64,000 nt of DNA from Macrostomum hystrix. Taxonomy: Eukaryota; Platyhelminthes; Macrostomidae. Positions 1-12,549 of this stretch are shown one piece after another. A model generated the notes under the pieces. That model had not been told where the DNA came from, ran no database searches, and was given only the letters and a program-made list of their open reading frames with translations. Each line of letters begins with the position of its first letter. Position 1 is the first letter of the stretch. The stretch is taken from assembly GCA_950097015.1 (NCBI GenBank), contig CATNEN010000002.1, forward strand, positions 5,797,001 through 5,861,000, read 5' to 3'. A program made the translations under genes and the position numbers.

Positions 1-430
1 TATGTATACAATTGAAAATATAGGCGTTTAGGCAAAAATATTGAGCTTGAAGAACAAATATAAATGACTATAGCTAAATGGGGCCAATGCCAATACTTAA
101 ATATTCAATAATCTTAAGTCTTAACAAAAACACTTGTCATGCTGATACTACATTTAGAAGCTATGTAGTGTCAATGTCAGCATAATATTATTATTAGTTA
201 TGCTAATATTAACTAATTTATAAATGTGAGCAAATATATCATATGTTTAATTTTACTTTGCCTGAACATATAGGGGCCTATATAAAACTCGGCAATGTTC
301 TACTTCTGTTCGTTATATTATTTTTTTGTTTGCAAATGACAGATAACGACAAAAAAACAAGTTTAATGGTAACAAAAAGTCATAGTTTGGTCAGACAGTT
401 CTGAAAAGTCTTGGTCAGTCTTTCTTCTTT
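1..430. other. AT-rich intergenic DNA, no gene seen
   Basis: This stretch is AT-rich and carries no open frame with recognisable protein similarity. I see no tandem repeat or structural RNA. Confidence 0.6.
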
Positions 431-604
431 CAAACCGGGTAAGTGCCTAATCCAGTAGAGGAGGCGACCGAAGCTATTCTTGGGGTATAGACAGCGCCAT
501 AAGAATTCTTCGAGGTGGCTTTCGAATAGAGCAGCACTCGTGCCATGCATTTGACGCAGCTTGGCCTTCGCAAAATCTTCAGCTGCAGAATTCTGTGCCT
601 TAGC
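431..604 (-). pseudogene. remnant of a DDE transposase C-terminus (IS1595/Merlin-like)
   Basis: Read on the minus strand, one frame gives about 55 residues with the motif KLRQMHGTSAALFESHLEEF, then FLWRCLYPKNSFGRLL. This resembles the C-terminal part of IS1595/ISXO2-type DDE transposases, the Merlin superfamily in animals, where a K-HGT motif is followed by L--HL-EF-WR. The catalytic region is absent. A stop codon closes the frame just upstream (at higher coordinates), so only a relic is present. The assignment rests on a motif I recognise, not on a search. A chance frame is possible. Confidence 0.38.
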
Positions 605-1340
605 TTCCTATTTCCCCATATTTGCCAGATTTTGCCATAGACATAGATCCAAGTGTCAAGTCACGGCAAAGCCACGTCAGCACAACTTTTCAAACTCAGA
701 ATGCACGTGTGGCACGAATTCAAACGAAAAAATAATATAATGAACGGAAGTAGAATATTGCCTAAAACTCCATATGTAAAATCATACATGCAGAAAAATG
801 TTGATTATGTATCCAAAGATTATAGGTTAGGACTAACAATAAGCCATGGCTCAAACCAAGAAGTAGGCCTATATAGTATGTTAAACAAACAAACAAAGGC
901 AGTGGCTTGAGATCTGGGACTAGTAGACCTCAATGTTAAAGAGCTAGAGATCCAACAATGGCAGACCCGACCCGACATGGAATGGCTAGAGATCTAGCAG
1001 TATGTATTTACTGCACCTATACTGTACACGAATTGAAATGAGAGCTTCTGGTTCTTAGGCCCTAAACAAGAAACTGCAAGCAGAAGCAGTGTCGTTATAA
1101 TGGAGTAAGCCTTTTGAATAGGTCTAACATACTTATGTATATATGATTTTAGAACCAGAAAACACAGAAGGCAAGTTTTGTGGTCGGTATTCTATACATA
1201 TCGACAAAAAACTTTTGTGCAACTTTAAAACATTTAAACTGTGGGGAAATAACTACGCATCGGTTTGACTCGTTTTTAAAATAAGTTATAGGGGCTAATC
1301 TTGACTTAAAGAAGCTTAAATTTTGACGGCAGATTTCCGC
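605..1340. other. intergenic, nothing recognised
   Basis: The longest frame here (653-910, plus) has no recognisable domain, AT-rich codon use unlike the real exons of this window, and no splice context. I treat it as non-coding. Confidence 0.5.
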
Positions 1341-1344
1341 AAAA

Positions 1345-1432
1345 AATATATATGTAGGGCTCGATCCCAGGACCCTCGCCCTGGCAGCCCCATGCTGCCG
1401 AATCTCTAACAGTTTGACATTGGGACCGTTGA
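1345..1432 (-). repeat. tRNA-like SINE head fragment
   Basis: On the minus strand this reads like a tRNA-derived SINE head, with a box-B-like segment (GGATCGAGCCC) and an upstream stem-like GC-rich block. It lies isolated in AT-rich DNA and no complete SINE body follows. Confidence 0.3.
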
Positions 1433-2039
1433 TGGATGGATTGATTTGTGGCTCCACAACCTTAAAAGATCTGTCTATATTACCGTACATTTAAACGTGC
1501 GCAAAAAAAAATTGCAAGGTAAAAAAACAAAAAACACCGATTTTTTCGCTACATATATGGCCTACACGTGTAAAAAGCGTATTGAACTTTGTGATCTTAT
1601 AAAACATTAAATGAATTAAAATTGCTTAAAGCATAGTTGTTTTAACTTTTGTCAGTTTAAAGCACGTGTTTAAACATAAAAAATTCAACAGGACAAATAT
1701 TTTAAAAGTCACCAATTGTGTGTGTTTTGCTTTAAGTGATGTCTTTCAGCTTATAGTAGACATATAATAATTATACTATGCTTAATGGTAATTATGAATC
1801 AGTGTGGTCCTAAAACACATTTCTACATATTCGATTTTTTCTCATAATTGCTTTTTGTTGTTTGTTTTTGTAAAAAATATACTTAAAGTAGGCCTAGTAG
1901 GCTAAATAAGCAATCACTGCATATGTAACTAAATAAAGTTGGTACTCAAGATTAAGACAAAAAACCTTGGTTCAAAAAAAGAATCAGCCAAGTGCAAGGA
2001 TGTGGATCCTTAGCTTTAAGCCTATAACATTTAACAAAT

Positions 2040-2905
2040 TAAAGCTTATTATGTTGGAAGTGCTTATTCCCATGGTCCCATGCCGATAATTTCAATTTTA
2101 ACCACACAGATCAGTGCCGATAATTTTCTGCTTATCCACACGGCAGCTTGTATGAATAGGTCTACTTTCAAGTCCCTACCTATTCTTCTCTGAGCATAAG
2201 GATTTTGCTTCAGAGTATAGTGTATAGTGTACACTATCAATGCATAGTGTAAAATAATAACAATGGTGTATAATATGTGTGACGAGTTTGGTGCTGACTA
2301 GAATTCTGCTGGTTGACTCGTATGATTTTCTTTGATTGAATTCTTACTTTCTAAGTCAATACAATTCAAATGAAAACATGTTATGATGATTGAGGTTGAG
2401 TTGAGTTGAGGTTGTAGCCTAGTGGTTAGGGTGTCAGACTCACGACTTGAAGGTCGGGGGTTCGATTCCCAACTCCACTCGAAAAATTTGTGTCTTTTAG
2501 CAAGACACTTAATAAATTATAAATTATATTATAAATTAATTACGTAATGATGACAAAAGATTTAGTAAGTTGTTATTACAAAAATTAAAAAGGATGACAC
2601 TAATGTCAATTAATGAATGTGTAGGTCAAAATGTAGAACACTGTCGTAACACACTGGGAACTTTGTCAATCTATTGGCTTGAGGGTTCAGCAAAACGTTC
2701 AAACCCAAAAGGGCCTTGTTTCAAAGAACAGAACAGCGTGGATAAAATTGAAATTAATGGCATGGCATAGGCCTATATAAAGAGTTTTAGACCTATTCAT
2801 ACAAGCTGTCATGTGGATAAGCAGAAAATTATCGGCACAGCTCTGTGTGGATAAAATTGAAATTATTGGCACAGGACTGTGGGAATAAGCTCTGCCTATT
2901 ATGTT
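2040..2905. repeat. foldback element with about 120-bp inverted termini and a nested SINE
   Basis: The segment near 2045-2172 recurs in reverse complement near 2782-2902. Both arms share GCCGATAATTTTCTGCTTAT and the phrase CTTGTATGAATAGGTCTA, with scattered mismatches. The central part contains a tRNA-derived SINE head (about 2405-2525). No transposase is present, so this looks like a non-autonomous foldback or MITE-type element that later received the SINE. Exact ends and target duplication are not clear. Confidence 0.55.
2405..2525 (+). repeat. SINE family A, truncated copy
   Basis: A box A (TAGCCTAGTGGTTAG) and a box B (GGTTCGATTCC) of a tRNA-like promoter are followed by the family motif TTTTAGCAAGACACTTAA. 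The same head and motif recur at 15838, 50995 and, reversed, at 58665. The 3' body is missing here. Confidence 0.7.
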
Positions 2906-3082
2906 ACTACTTAACTGTAAAATGTAATAAATACTCAGTATTTTAGTCATTTTGAATTTTTTTGAAGAGCAATTTTTTATCTCAATTACAGTAAGACAGA
3001 ACAGAACTTGTAATGGTATTCCATTGGTTTACAATCCCTGATATTAGTTAGGATCACCATAGCCACAGGAAAGAGATAATAT

Positions 3083-3564
3083 GGCAGTTGTTATTTGTCT
3101 GGTTAACCAGACAAATAGCCGTTTGATTATTTGTCCGGTTAGTGATTTTATTGTTAATTTTAGATTTCATACCAAATGTCTGCATTAGAAGGAAGGCACC
3201 AAACTATGCATGTCGGAAGAGATCTTACCTTTAAGCCAAATTGTTTATATCTAACCAATGTCTGTTTGATTTGTATTTTTATCCAACTAAAGAGTAACCT
3301 AAGTTCCTTTGAAGTGTGAAGTTGTAGCGACTCATTCAAATACTTCTACAAAGTCTACTGTTCACCAGTGAAGGACAATACCCGGAAAAACAGCGAGGAC
3401 CACAATTTCAACTCCTTGATAGGCTTTCCTCTTGAGTGATTACCTAAGTTATAAGGGGTTGTAGCGCTACCACGAGAACCTCTATCATTTGTAAGATAAA
3501 ATAATTAACCGGACAAATATTCAAACGGCTATTTGTCCGGTTAACCTGACAAATAACAACTACC
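3083..3564. mobile_element. MITE with about 58-bp terminal inverted repeats
   Basis: The left end begins GGCAGTTGTTATTTGTCTGG and contains TTATTTGTCCGGTTA. The right end is its reverse complement with few mismatches, ending GACAAATAACAACTACC. The interior of about 360 bp has no open frame. These are the hallmarks of a non-autonomous DNA transposon. Both flanks contain ATAATAT, but I cannot define the target duplication exactly. Confidence 0.7.
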
Positions 3565-3984
3565 AAATAATATAGTGAAATGGTGTTTTTAATCATATTC
3601 CAAAACAGCAGTCAAAAGTATTTTGAATCATATTTGTGTTCAAATGGTCACATGTGAACTCAATCTAAAGTGATACAAAGGTTTTTTAATCAAACACATA
3701 TATCCACCTTATTTTGTTATCATTTAAATAGCAGAAATATATGTAAATTTTTGTGAAATGAAAGTAGGGGAATTTAACTTAAGTGTTTCAATAAATGGTC
3801 TACAGAACTTTTTGTATAAAAAACATCCTATATATTCACTTTGGTTTATGATCATTTAAATGACTGAAATACATGTATATGATTAAAACCAAAGATATGT
3901 TTTTTGTGTGTTACTTCAAAGCATGTATAAAATCACTACCTTAATACACACAACCTTTGGTTTACAACCATTAAAATGACAAAA

Positions 3985-4250
3985 ATCTATATATATAAAA
4001 GTGAAAACTCTGTCTGTCTGTCTGTGTGTGTGTGTGTGTGTGTGTGCAACCTTTTGTCTTTATAGACGCCGAAACCGCTCAACCAAATCGCACCAAACTT
4101 TGCACATACCTAAAACCACCTACGCTGAGTGCAATAGGCTACTCAAATTCCCGAAAAATCATTTCCTTCCTGCTCAAAAGTGCAAAAAACTGCTCAAAAA
4201 TCGTCAAAAAATCACTCAATTCGACATATCGTCGCCCCAAGTATTTTTAT
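3985..4250 (+). repeat. (CTGT)/(TG) microsatellite with adjoining transposon-like segment
   Basis: CTGTCTGTCTG runs into a (TG)n tract at about 4022-4047, followed by a moderately GC-rich block starting TATAGACGCCGAAACCGC. Such a block after a CTGT tract is often the end of a dispersed repeat. The short open frames across it are coincidental. Confidence 0.35.
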
Positions 4251-4349
4251 AATCAGTTTATAAAAATCTTGGCTATTTGTCCATTTTACAAATACAAATG
4301 CAATTTCAAACAGTCAATTGATTTGATAGCTGTAAAATGCAGATAAAAT

Positions 4350-5205
4350 ATTCTAAAATGGTTAGGTAAGTGCATGGCAAATTTATTTGTTTTGAAGAAA
4401 AAAATGCAGATAAAAAACAATGATTGTGTTATTAAGATATCACACCAAGCAAACAAGTTAAATTAATTTGGCTTTTGACAAAAATCCTAAGAGAAGTGTA
4501 ATAAAAATGTAAAAAATGTATTTAAAATTTATTTATAAAAAAACACGAATAGACAAGAATAGCAGCAACAACAAAAATATAGACAATTTTTTAATACTAG
4601 ACATTAACCTCAATGCTTTGGCTTTAGGCACAATGTAACTATAGGAAAGTGTTATAATAAAAAGCATTATTTTTATGAAATGTGTAATAATGGCAATTGG
4701 TTTTCAGTAAAATAAAAATAAAAAATTAAAATAATGTGTTTAACAGAATGTAATGTCCTCTAACTTGACTACCATTTCGGAAGTAATCTAAAGAACTTGT
4801 GGACACCCCACTCTATTAGCTATGCAGATGTACTGTTAACTTTGATTAGCATACTTTGGGGATTATTACAGGATTTTATGTCATTGACAAAGGCCATAGG
4901 GTCATATCTATGCCTGTATGCCAAGGCCAAAATAGCCAGGGGTAAAAAATCCAGGGGAAATGTTTGCCATTTCAATGTTTGAAGTAGTAATAAATCAGGA
5001 CAATATATAGCCTTCTGTGTTATATTAATATCTAAAATCCTAACAAGTTAAGTTGAAAAAGAAATGTATATAAATAGATAAAAGTAGAGTTTTGTTAAAG
5101 CTGTATTATTTAAACAATTTTTATCTGAAGCAACAAAAAAAGCACTACATCAAAGTGCGAATATGCTCATAATACCGATAATTGACTTGGAAACATAAAT
5201 TTTTG
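4350..5205. other. AT-rich upstream region of the hnRNP gene
   Basis: The DNA is AT-rich with poly-A and poly-T runs and no convincing coding frame. It should hold the promoter or an outron of the following gene, but I cannot point to a core promoter. Confidence 0.4.
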
Positions 5206-5232
5206 CAGCCAGCGGCAAAAAACTCCCAGGCA

Positions 5233-8200
5233 ATGTCCAGCGGCAATGGTGCTGTTGCTGGCAGCGAGCAGAACAATTCGGCTGTCTCCACTCCGTCCAC
5301 TGGCAAATCGGCCTCTGCCAACGCATCCGCCGTCACCAGCTGCGTCCTGCGCATGCGCGGCCTGCCCTACGATGCCACCCCGGCCGATGTTGTTGCATTC
5401 TTTGTCGATTGTCCGATTCGCGGCGGCGAGTCCGGCGTTAGATTGTCGCGCGACAAAGCCGGCCGGCCGTCCGGCGAAGGCTACGTTGAATTCGAATCAG
5501 TAGACGCGGCCAGCTCCGCTATGAAGCTCAATAAGCAGAACATTGGCCGGCGCTACATTGAACTATTTCCGTCTAGCGAGTCGGAGATGCGCGTCACTCC
5601 GCTGCGCGATCCCGTGCTGAGAATGCGCGGCCTCCCATTCACGGCCGACTTTGCTGCCATTCGCGAATTCTTCCAGGTGAAATTCTTTAACGTATTCTAG
5701 TTTCAATGTCCAAGGTCGCAGTTAAATCTATCACAGATTTGCTTGGTTACAAGATTCCTGATCCAGATCCTGTTGAAGTACACAAAATCTCAGGTCTATG
5801 ATCCTGAAAGAGGATCAAAATTACTTCAGTTTGAGTACACAATCCCTAGTATCTAAAACCGTTCTGCTTGAGTACACCATCCCTGGACCCATTTAGTTTG
5901 AGTACACTTTTCCTGAACCTGTTAAGTTTAAATACCATCCTTGATCTCTGAAATTGTTCAGTTTTTGTACATCCTTGATCTCTGAAATCGTTCGGTTTTT
6001 GCACATCCTTGATCTCTGAAATTGTTCAGTTTGAGTACACCATCCTTGATCTCTGAAATTGTTCAGTTTGAGTACACCATCCTTGATCTCTGAAATTGTT
6101 CAGTTTGAGTACACCATCCTTGATCTCTGAAATTGTTCAGTTTGAGTACACCATCCTTGATCTCTGAAATTGTTCGGTTCGAGTACACCATCCTTGATCT
6201 CTGAAATTATTCAGTTTGAGTACACCATCCTTGATCTCTGAAATTGTTCATTTTGAGTACACCATCCTTGATCTCTGAAATTATTCAGTTTGAGTACACC
6301 ATCCTTGATCTCTGAGATTTTTCAGTTTGAGTACACCATCCTTGATCTCTGAAATTGTTCAGTATGAGTACACCATCCTTGATCTCTGAAATTGTTCAGT
6401 ATGAGTACACCATCCTTGATCTCTGAAATTGTTCAGTTTGAGTACACCATCCTTGATCTCTGAAATTGTTCGGTTTGAGTACACCATCCTTGATCTCTGA
6501 AATTATTCAGTTTGAGTACACCATCCTTGATCTCTGAAATTGTTCATTTTGAGTACACCATCCTTGATCTCTGAAATTGTTCAGTTTGAGTACACCATCC
6601 TTGATCTCTGAAATTATTCAGTTTGAGTACACCATCCTTGATCTCTGAGATTTTTCAGTTTGAGTACACCATCCTTGATCTCTGAAATTGTTCAGTATGA
6701 GTACACCATCCTTGATCTCTGAAATTGTTCAGTTTGAGTACACCATCCTTGATCTCTGAAATTGTTCATTTTGAGTACACCATCCTTGATCTCTGAAATT
6801 GTTCATTTTGAGTACACCATCCTTGATCTCTGAAATTATTCAGTTTGAGTACACCATCCTTGATCTCTGAGATTTTTCAGTTTGAGTACACCATCCTTGA
6901 TCTCTGAAATTGTTCATTTTGAGTACACCATCCTTGATCTCTGAAATTATTCAGTTTGAGTACACCATCCTTGATCTCTGAGATTTTTCAGTTTGAGTAC
7001 ACCATCCTTGATCTCTGAAATTGTTCAGTTTGAGTACACCATCCTTGATCTCTGAAATTATTCAGTTTGAGTACACCATCCTTGATCTCTGAGATTTTTC
7101 AGTTTGAGTACACCATCCTTGATCTCTGAAATTGTTCGGTTCGAGTACACCATCCTTGATCTCTGAAATTATTCAGTTTGAGTACACCATCCTTGATCTC
7201 TGAAATTGTTCATTTTGAGTACACCATCCTTGATCTCTGAAATTATTCAGTTTGAGTACACCATCCTTGATCTCTGAGATTTTTCAGTTTGAGTACACCA
7301 TCCTTGATCTCTGAAATTGTTCAGTATGAGTACACCATCCTTGATCTCTGAAATTGTTCAGTATGAGTACACCATCCTTGATCTCTGAAATTGTTCATTT
7401 TGAGTACACCATCCTTGATCTCTGAAATTATTCAGTTTGAGTACACCATCCTTGATCTCTGAGATTTTTCAGTTTGAGTACACCATCCTTGATCTCTGAA
7501 ATTGTTCATTTTGAGTACACCATCCTTGATCTCTGAAATTATTCAGTTTGAGTACACCATCCTTGATCTCTGAGATTTTTCAGTTTGAGTACACCATCCT
7601 TGATCTCTGAAATTGTTCAGTTTGAGTACACCATCCTTGATCTCTGAAATTATTCAGTTTGAGTACACCATCCTTGATCTCTGAGATTTTTCAGTTTGAG
7701 TACACCATCCTTGATCTCTGAAATTGTTCAGTTTGAGTACACCATCCTTGATCTCTGAAATTATTCAGTTTGAGTACACCATCCTTGATCTCTGAGATTT
7801 TTCAGTTTGAGTACACCATCCTTGATCTCTGAAATTATTCAGTTTGAGTACACCATCCTTGATCTCTGAAATTGTTCATTTTGAGTACACCATCCTTGAT
7901 CTCTGAAATTATTCAGTTTGAGTACACCATCCTTGATCTCTGAGATTTTTCAGTTTGAGTACACCATCCTTGATCTCTGAAATTGTTCAGTATGAGTACA
8001 CCATCCTTGATCTCTGAAATTGTTCAGTTTGAGTACACCATCCTTGATCTCTGAAATTGTTCGGTTTGAGTACACCATCCTTGATCTCTGAAATTGTTCA
8101 TTTTGAGTACACCATCCTTGATCTCTGAAATTGTTCATTTTGAGTACACCATCCTTGATCTCTGAAATTATTCAGTTTGAGTACACCATCCTTGATCTCT

Positions 8201-11123
8201 GAGATTTTTCAGTTTGAGTACACCATCCTTGATCTCTGAAATTGTTCATTTTGAGTACACCATCCTTGATCTCTGAAATTATTCAGTTTGAGTACACCAT
8301 CCTTGATCTCTGAGATTTTTCAGTTTGAGTACACCATCCTTGATCTCTGAAATTGTTCAGTTTGAGTACACCATCCTTGATCTCTGAAATTGTTCAGTTT
8401 GAGTACACCATCCTTGATCTCTGAAATTGTTCAGTTTGAGTACACCATCCTTGATCTCTGAAATTATTCAGTTTGAGTACACCATCCTTGATCTCTGAAA
8501 TTGTTCAGTTTGAGTACACCATCCTTGATCTCTGAAATTGTTCAGTTTGAGTACACCATCCTTGATCTCTGAAATTGTTCAGTTTCAGTACACCATCCTT
8601 GATCTCTGAAATTGTTCAGTTTGAGTACACCATCCTTGATCTCTGAAATTATTCAGTTTGAGTACACCATCCTTGATCTCTGAGATTTTTCAGTTTGAGT
8701 ACACCATCCTTGATCTCTGAAATTGTTCAGTTTGAGTACACCATCCTTGATCTCTGAAATTGTTCAGTTTGAGTACACCATCCTTGATCTCTGAGATTTT
8801 TCAGTTTGAGTACACCATATTTGATCTCTGAAATCGTTCAGTTTGAGTACACCATATTTGATCTCTGAAATTGTTCAGTTTGAGTACAGCATTCTAATTC
8901 ACCCGATAACACGCGCCTCGCCTCGCAGGACGATCGCATTGTGAAGGAGGGCATCCTGATGATCTACAATGAGTCTGGCAAGCCCTCAGGAGAAGCCTAT
9001 GTTCAATTTGGCAGTCCCGAGGCAGCCGCTCGAGCCATGGCCAAGCGAAATCGGCAGAACATGGGCCACCGCTACATTGAGCTGTTCCCCAGCTCTATGG
9101 CCGAAGCCTACGCGGAGGGCAATCGGCAGCGCTGCCTGCGACAGGCCTTTCAACAGCATGGAGGTGAGAAGTTTTCTGATCAATTTCTTATCTTACCGTC
9201 TGAGTTTTGTAGGTCATTGTTAATTTGAGAAGGTCATGAGTTCGAATCTTTGCCCAAAAAAATTAAAGTTTGTGCGGAAGAATTTTTGCTGAGCTGCGGA
9301 CAATGGCACATCATTTGGTGACACTAGACCCACAGCCAGCCAGGAGGCAATTCTGCCCATTTCACTGGCTCATGAGCACACGCGCACACAGATACTTTAC
9401 GCAGGCGTACGTTCACACAGGCGTGTACTTCTGCCCTGACATTATCATCGTCAGGCAGTGTACACTATTTTACTGTGCCTTGGAGGTTAGCCATTCCCTG
9501 AAGCCTTCTCTCCGCGACTACGCCTTAAATAAATGTGGCCTCGCCACGGAATCGAGCTCAGGGACCTTTGGGCGAGAGGCAAACGCGTTAACCGCTCTGC
9601 CAACCCCTGTGTAAAACAAATAGCAAAACATGACTAATAAGATGACGAAGCATCTGCATATCTAGTTGCAGTCATAGTTGCTCCTGCTCAATTTATATGT
9701 ATTCTGTTGCCCGTACAAGGCTACGGCGGCGGAGATTACTACCCGCCTTCGCAGCATCAGCACGGCGGCTATCACCCGCCGGCTGGACGCGGCGGCGGTC
9801 GCGGTGGCAGCCTCGGCGGAGTCAACATGATGCGCGGTGGCGGCGGTCGCGGCGGCAACTTCGGCATGAGCTACGGCGCTAGTCGTGGCGGGCATCAGGG
9901 CCGCTGGCAGCCACCGCAGCATCATCAGCCCGGCGGCTACGGCTACCCGCCTCATCAGCACTACCAGAGGGGCTACGGCTATCAGCAGCAGCCAGTCTAT
10001 CATAATCAGTACTATCAGGCGCCTCATCACCAGTACCAGCGGCAATTCCACCGCCCGCAGCAGCAGCAGCAGAGGAACTTCCGGCCCGGCTCCAGCTGGC
10101 AATCGAGCACGGGTCACTGGGTGCACCTGCGCGGCCTGCCCTTCTCTGTCACCGTGGCCGAGGTGAACGAATTCTTCGCCCCACTGAAGCCCAGTCGAGT
10201 TCAGCTGCACTTTAACCGGGCTGGTCGACCCAACGGCGAAGCCGACGTTGACTTTGACAACGCTGAGGAGGCCGCCGATGCGATGAAGCGCGACAAGGCC
10301 CACATCGGGCCGCGCTACATTGACCTGTTCCTGCATCCTGCTTCTGGCGACGATGCCAAAGCCAGCGAGGATGTCAAGCAGCAGCAGTCGGATCAGTATC
10401 GCGTGCATCTGCGAGGACTTCCAGCCAGCGTTGCCGAGCGAGACATCAAGCGGTTCTTCCATCCGACCGCGCCTGTTCGAATAAGCCTGACGACCGCGGC
10501 CGCAGCCTCGGCTTCGGGTGACGACGATCTGGCGGCTGCTGGCGGCGAGGCCGATGTGTACTTTTCCACCGCTGAGGATCAGCAGCGAGCTCTGACGCTC
10601 AACGGCGAAAAGATCGGTGAGTTGGGATTCTAAACATTCGGGGTCACGGATTCTGAGGATGGGGATTAGGGATTCTAAACAAGAGGGTTTCTAGGATTGT
10701 AAAGATAGGTTCCGATATACGTTGTCTAGGATTAAAAAAATTAGGATAAGGGGTCTAGAATTCTGAAAATAAGGGATTGGGATTCTAGACATATGGGGTT
10801 TAGGATTCTGGAAGCGATGATTTGGGATCGTAAATATAGGGTGTCTAGTATACTGTTATAACGAAATTGGGATTCTTTATAATAGGGGTCTAAGATTCTA
10901 ATTATGGGTCTAGGATTATGGAAATGGGATTATGGAAATGGGAATTACGATTCAGAGATTGTGATAAGTAAGGGGATCTGGGGTTCTTAATATGAGGATG
11001 TGTGATAATAAGTGGGAAAATTCTGGATCAGTGATTCTGGAATTTTTCCCTAGACTTTTCAGGCCCCTGCACTAAATTGTTCCCATTTCAGATCAGCGCT
11101 GTGTTGAAGTCTTCCTGCGATGA
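5233..11123 (+). CDS. HNRNPH: hnRNP H/F-like RNA-binding protein with four quasi-RRMs
   Basis: Four exons join with matching phases: 5233-5676, 8929-9163, 9720-10616 and 11092-11123 (TGA at 11121), giving 535 residues. Quasi-RRM1 (about 35-113) and qRRM2 (about 121-205) both carry the RGLP strand and the RRYIELFPSS / HRYIELFPSS ending typical of hnRNP F/H. A Gly/Tyr/Arg/Gln-rich linker (about 227-355) follows. Then come qRRM3 (about 358-435, VHLRGLPFSVT) and a divergent qRRM4 (about 455-535, VHLRGLPASVAERD) interrupted by an Ala/Asp-rich insert. Family members bind G-tracts and control splicing in the nucleus. Vertebrate hnRNP H has three qRRMs, so the fourth is unusual. The start was chosen at the ATG 24 nt after an acceptor (TTTTTGCAG, ending 5208). 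Fusilli/ESRP is a related alternative, but the order of two RRMs, Gly/Tyr linker and RRM fits hnRNP H/F better. Confidence 0.88.
5860..8888 (+). repeat. 37-bp minisatellite filling intron 1 of the hnRNP gene
   Basis: About 80 head-to-tail copies of a 37-bp unit containing GAGTACACCATCCTTGATCT occupy nearly the whole intron (5677-8928). Variants such as AAATTG, AAATTA and AGATTTTT alternate in a recurring order, which shows higher-order duplication of blocks. The edges are degenerate. Confidence 0.97.
9255..9612 (-). repeat. SINE family B in hnRNP intron 2
   Basis: On the minus strand a tRNA-like head (TTGGCAGAGCGGTTAACGCG, box B GCTCGATTCC) is followed by a body ending in TGGGTCTAGTGTCACCAAAT. 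Near-identical copies lie at 16362-16712 (same orientation) and 57898-58222 (opposite). The long plus-strand frame across it is only a by-product. Confidence 0.8.
10630..11045 (+). repeat. degenerate short tandem repeat in hnRNP intron 3
   Basis: Imperfect copies of a GGGATTCTAGACATAGGGGT-like unit fill most of the intron between 10617 and 11091. Copies are strongly diverged. Confidence 0.65.
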
Positions 11124-12540
11124 TTCGATCATTTGTCCAGTGTCATTTTTTTCACACTGTAAACGTTGTGTTTCTTACTACTGTTACTTCTATTTTTTCT
11201 ATTTGAAATTTTACTAGTATGAGAAATGCGTGTTTGTTTTGCAAAGCCGCCTCGACCCATCAATCCAAAAAACCGACAAAAAAACCTACCAACTTTGTTC
11301 AGGTAAATCTATATTTGCTGCAATTTATTAAGTTATAAAGGATGGTGCAACACTCCGTTTATGTGCAAACCAGCCTTCTAATTTTGATTGGTCGCTATTA
11401 ATAGAACAGCTACGTGTTGGAGGAAAACCACTTGTTAATTTAGCGCCAGTCAAGTTTTGAAGGCTGATTTGTCGAATTGCTAGTTACTAATGAGGTACAG
11501 TATAGTCACATCATGTAAAATACATTAACCAGCTAGTGCAGTACTCATTTACATGTAATTCTATCAAATTAATTATTTTTCTCATCTTCATAATACCCTG
11601 TTCCGCTCCCTAATTATACTACACTATAGTGTTTTTCATACTATTTGCACAGTTGAGCAATCCTACTGATAAGTACTATAGAGGGTACAACTAACTAAAA
11701 GCATTATCCTAATTTTTCGTCTCATTTCGAGTAATTAATTTGCGTAGATAATTTTTTTATTTCCGTTGTTTCCTTAAACAGTCTTATTCGTTTAAGTTGT
11801 TCCGCGGCTGCATTTCCCTTATTTGTTTAAAACCGTCGCCCATCTCTCTATCTGTTTTTAAATTGTCTCCGATTAGAAAACCATTACCATTGCATTACTA
11901 ATTTTGCCATATAAATTATTGAATTATTCAACACTAAAGTTATTATGTTTATCTATATTCTGCCAATGGTTACTTATACTGTCTACATTAATCAAACTCA
12001 TTGTTTTCTATATTGTCTTTTCAATTCTCTAAAAAATTCGTCGTCAACCTCAACAATATAATTCAATGCTTCATGATTAATGCTGATTTAGCTGGTATAA
12101 AACTACACGCAAAGAGCAACCAGCGGGTACGTTTCAAGACTTAAAATTAAACTTACTAATATAACTATACGTAGGTTACCTTTCATACTTAACTAAATCT
12201 GCTTTGCAATTTCCAACTTTATTACAAACGCTTACCTACTCATTTGTGTCATACTACTTGAAGTACTACTTACTGTAAGCCCAGTCCGAAAATCTATTGG
12301 AAAGAAGTGTGAAAATTAAGCAGTCTAATTAATATTGCAAACTGCATCTCTATCGATTCGATGTACAACCTGTGGGCCTACACAAGAAACTAATTCTAAT
12401 AAACTTGCGCAGACACGGCAGCACACTTGGCCGTTGAGTCACTAAACTTTTTTGTGACAAAATATCGTTCCCATTCTGTTCCTTACTTTCTTTTGATTTA
12501 AATGTGATTATTACATTTTCATATTTTACATTAGCCTTTC
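11124..12540. other. 3' flank of the hnRNP gene, AT-rich
   Basis: The 3' UTR of the hnRNP gene begins here. The remainder is AT-rich and without coding frames. An AATAAA at 12398 is too far from the stop to be assigned safely. Confidence 0.4.
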
Positions 12541-12549
12541 GAAATTTCT

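Noticed and set aside
5145-5354. Minus-strand 69-residue frame at hnRNP exon 1
   Set aside because: It is the shadow of the coding exon on the plus strand.
9270-9614. Plus-strand 114-residue frame in hnRNP intron 2
   Set aside because: It lies fully in a SINE copy in reverse orientation.
9662-10462. 266-residue minus-strand frame over hnRNP exon 3
   Set aside because: It is antisense to a clearly conserved qRRM exon with matching splice phases.
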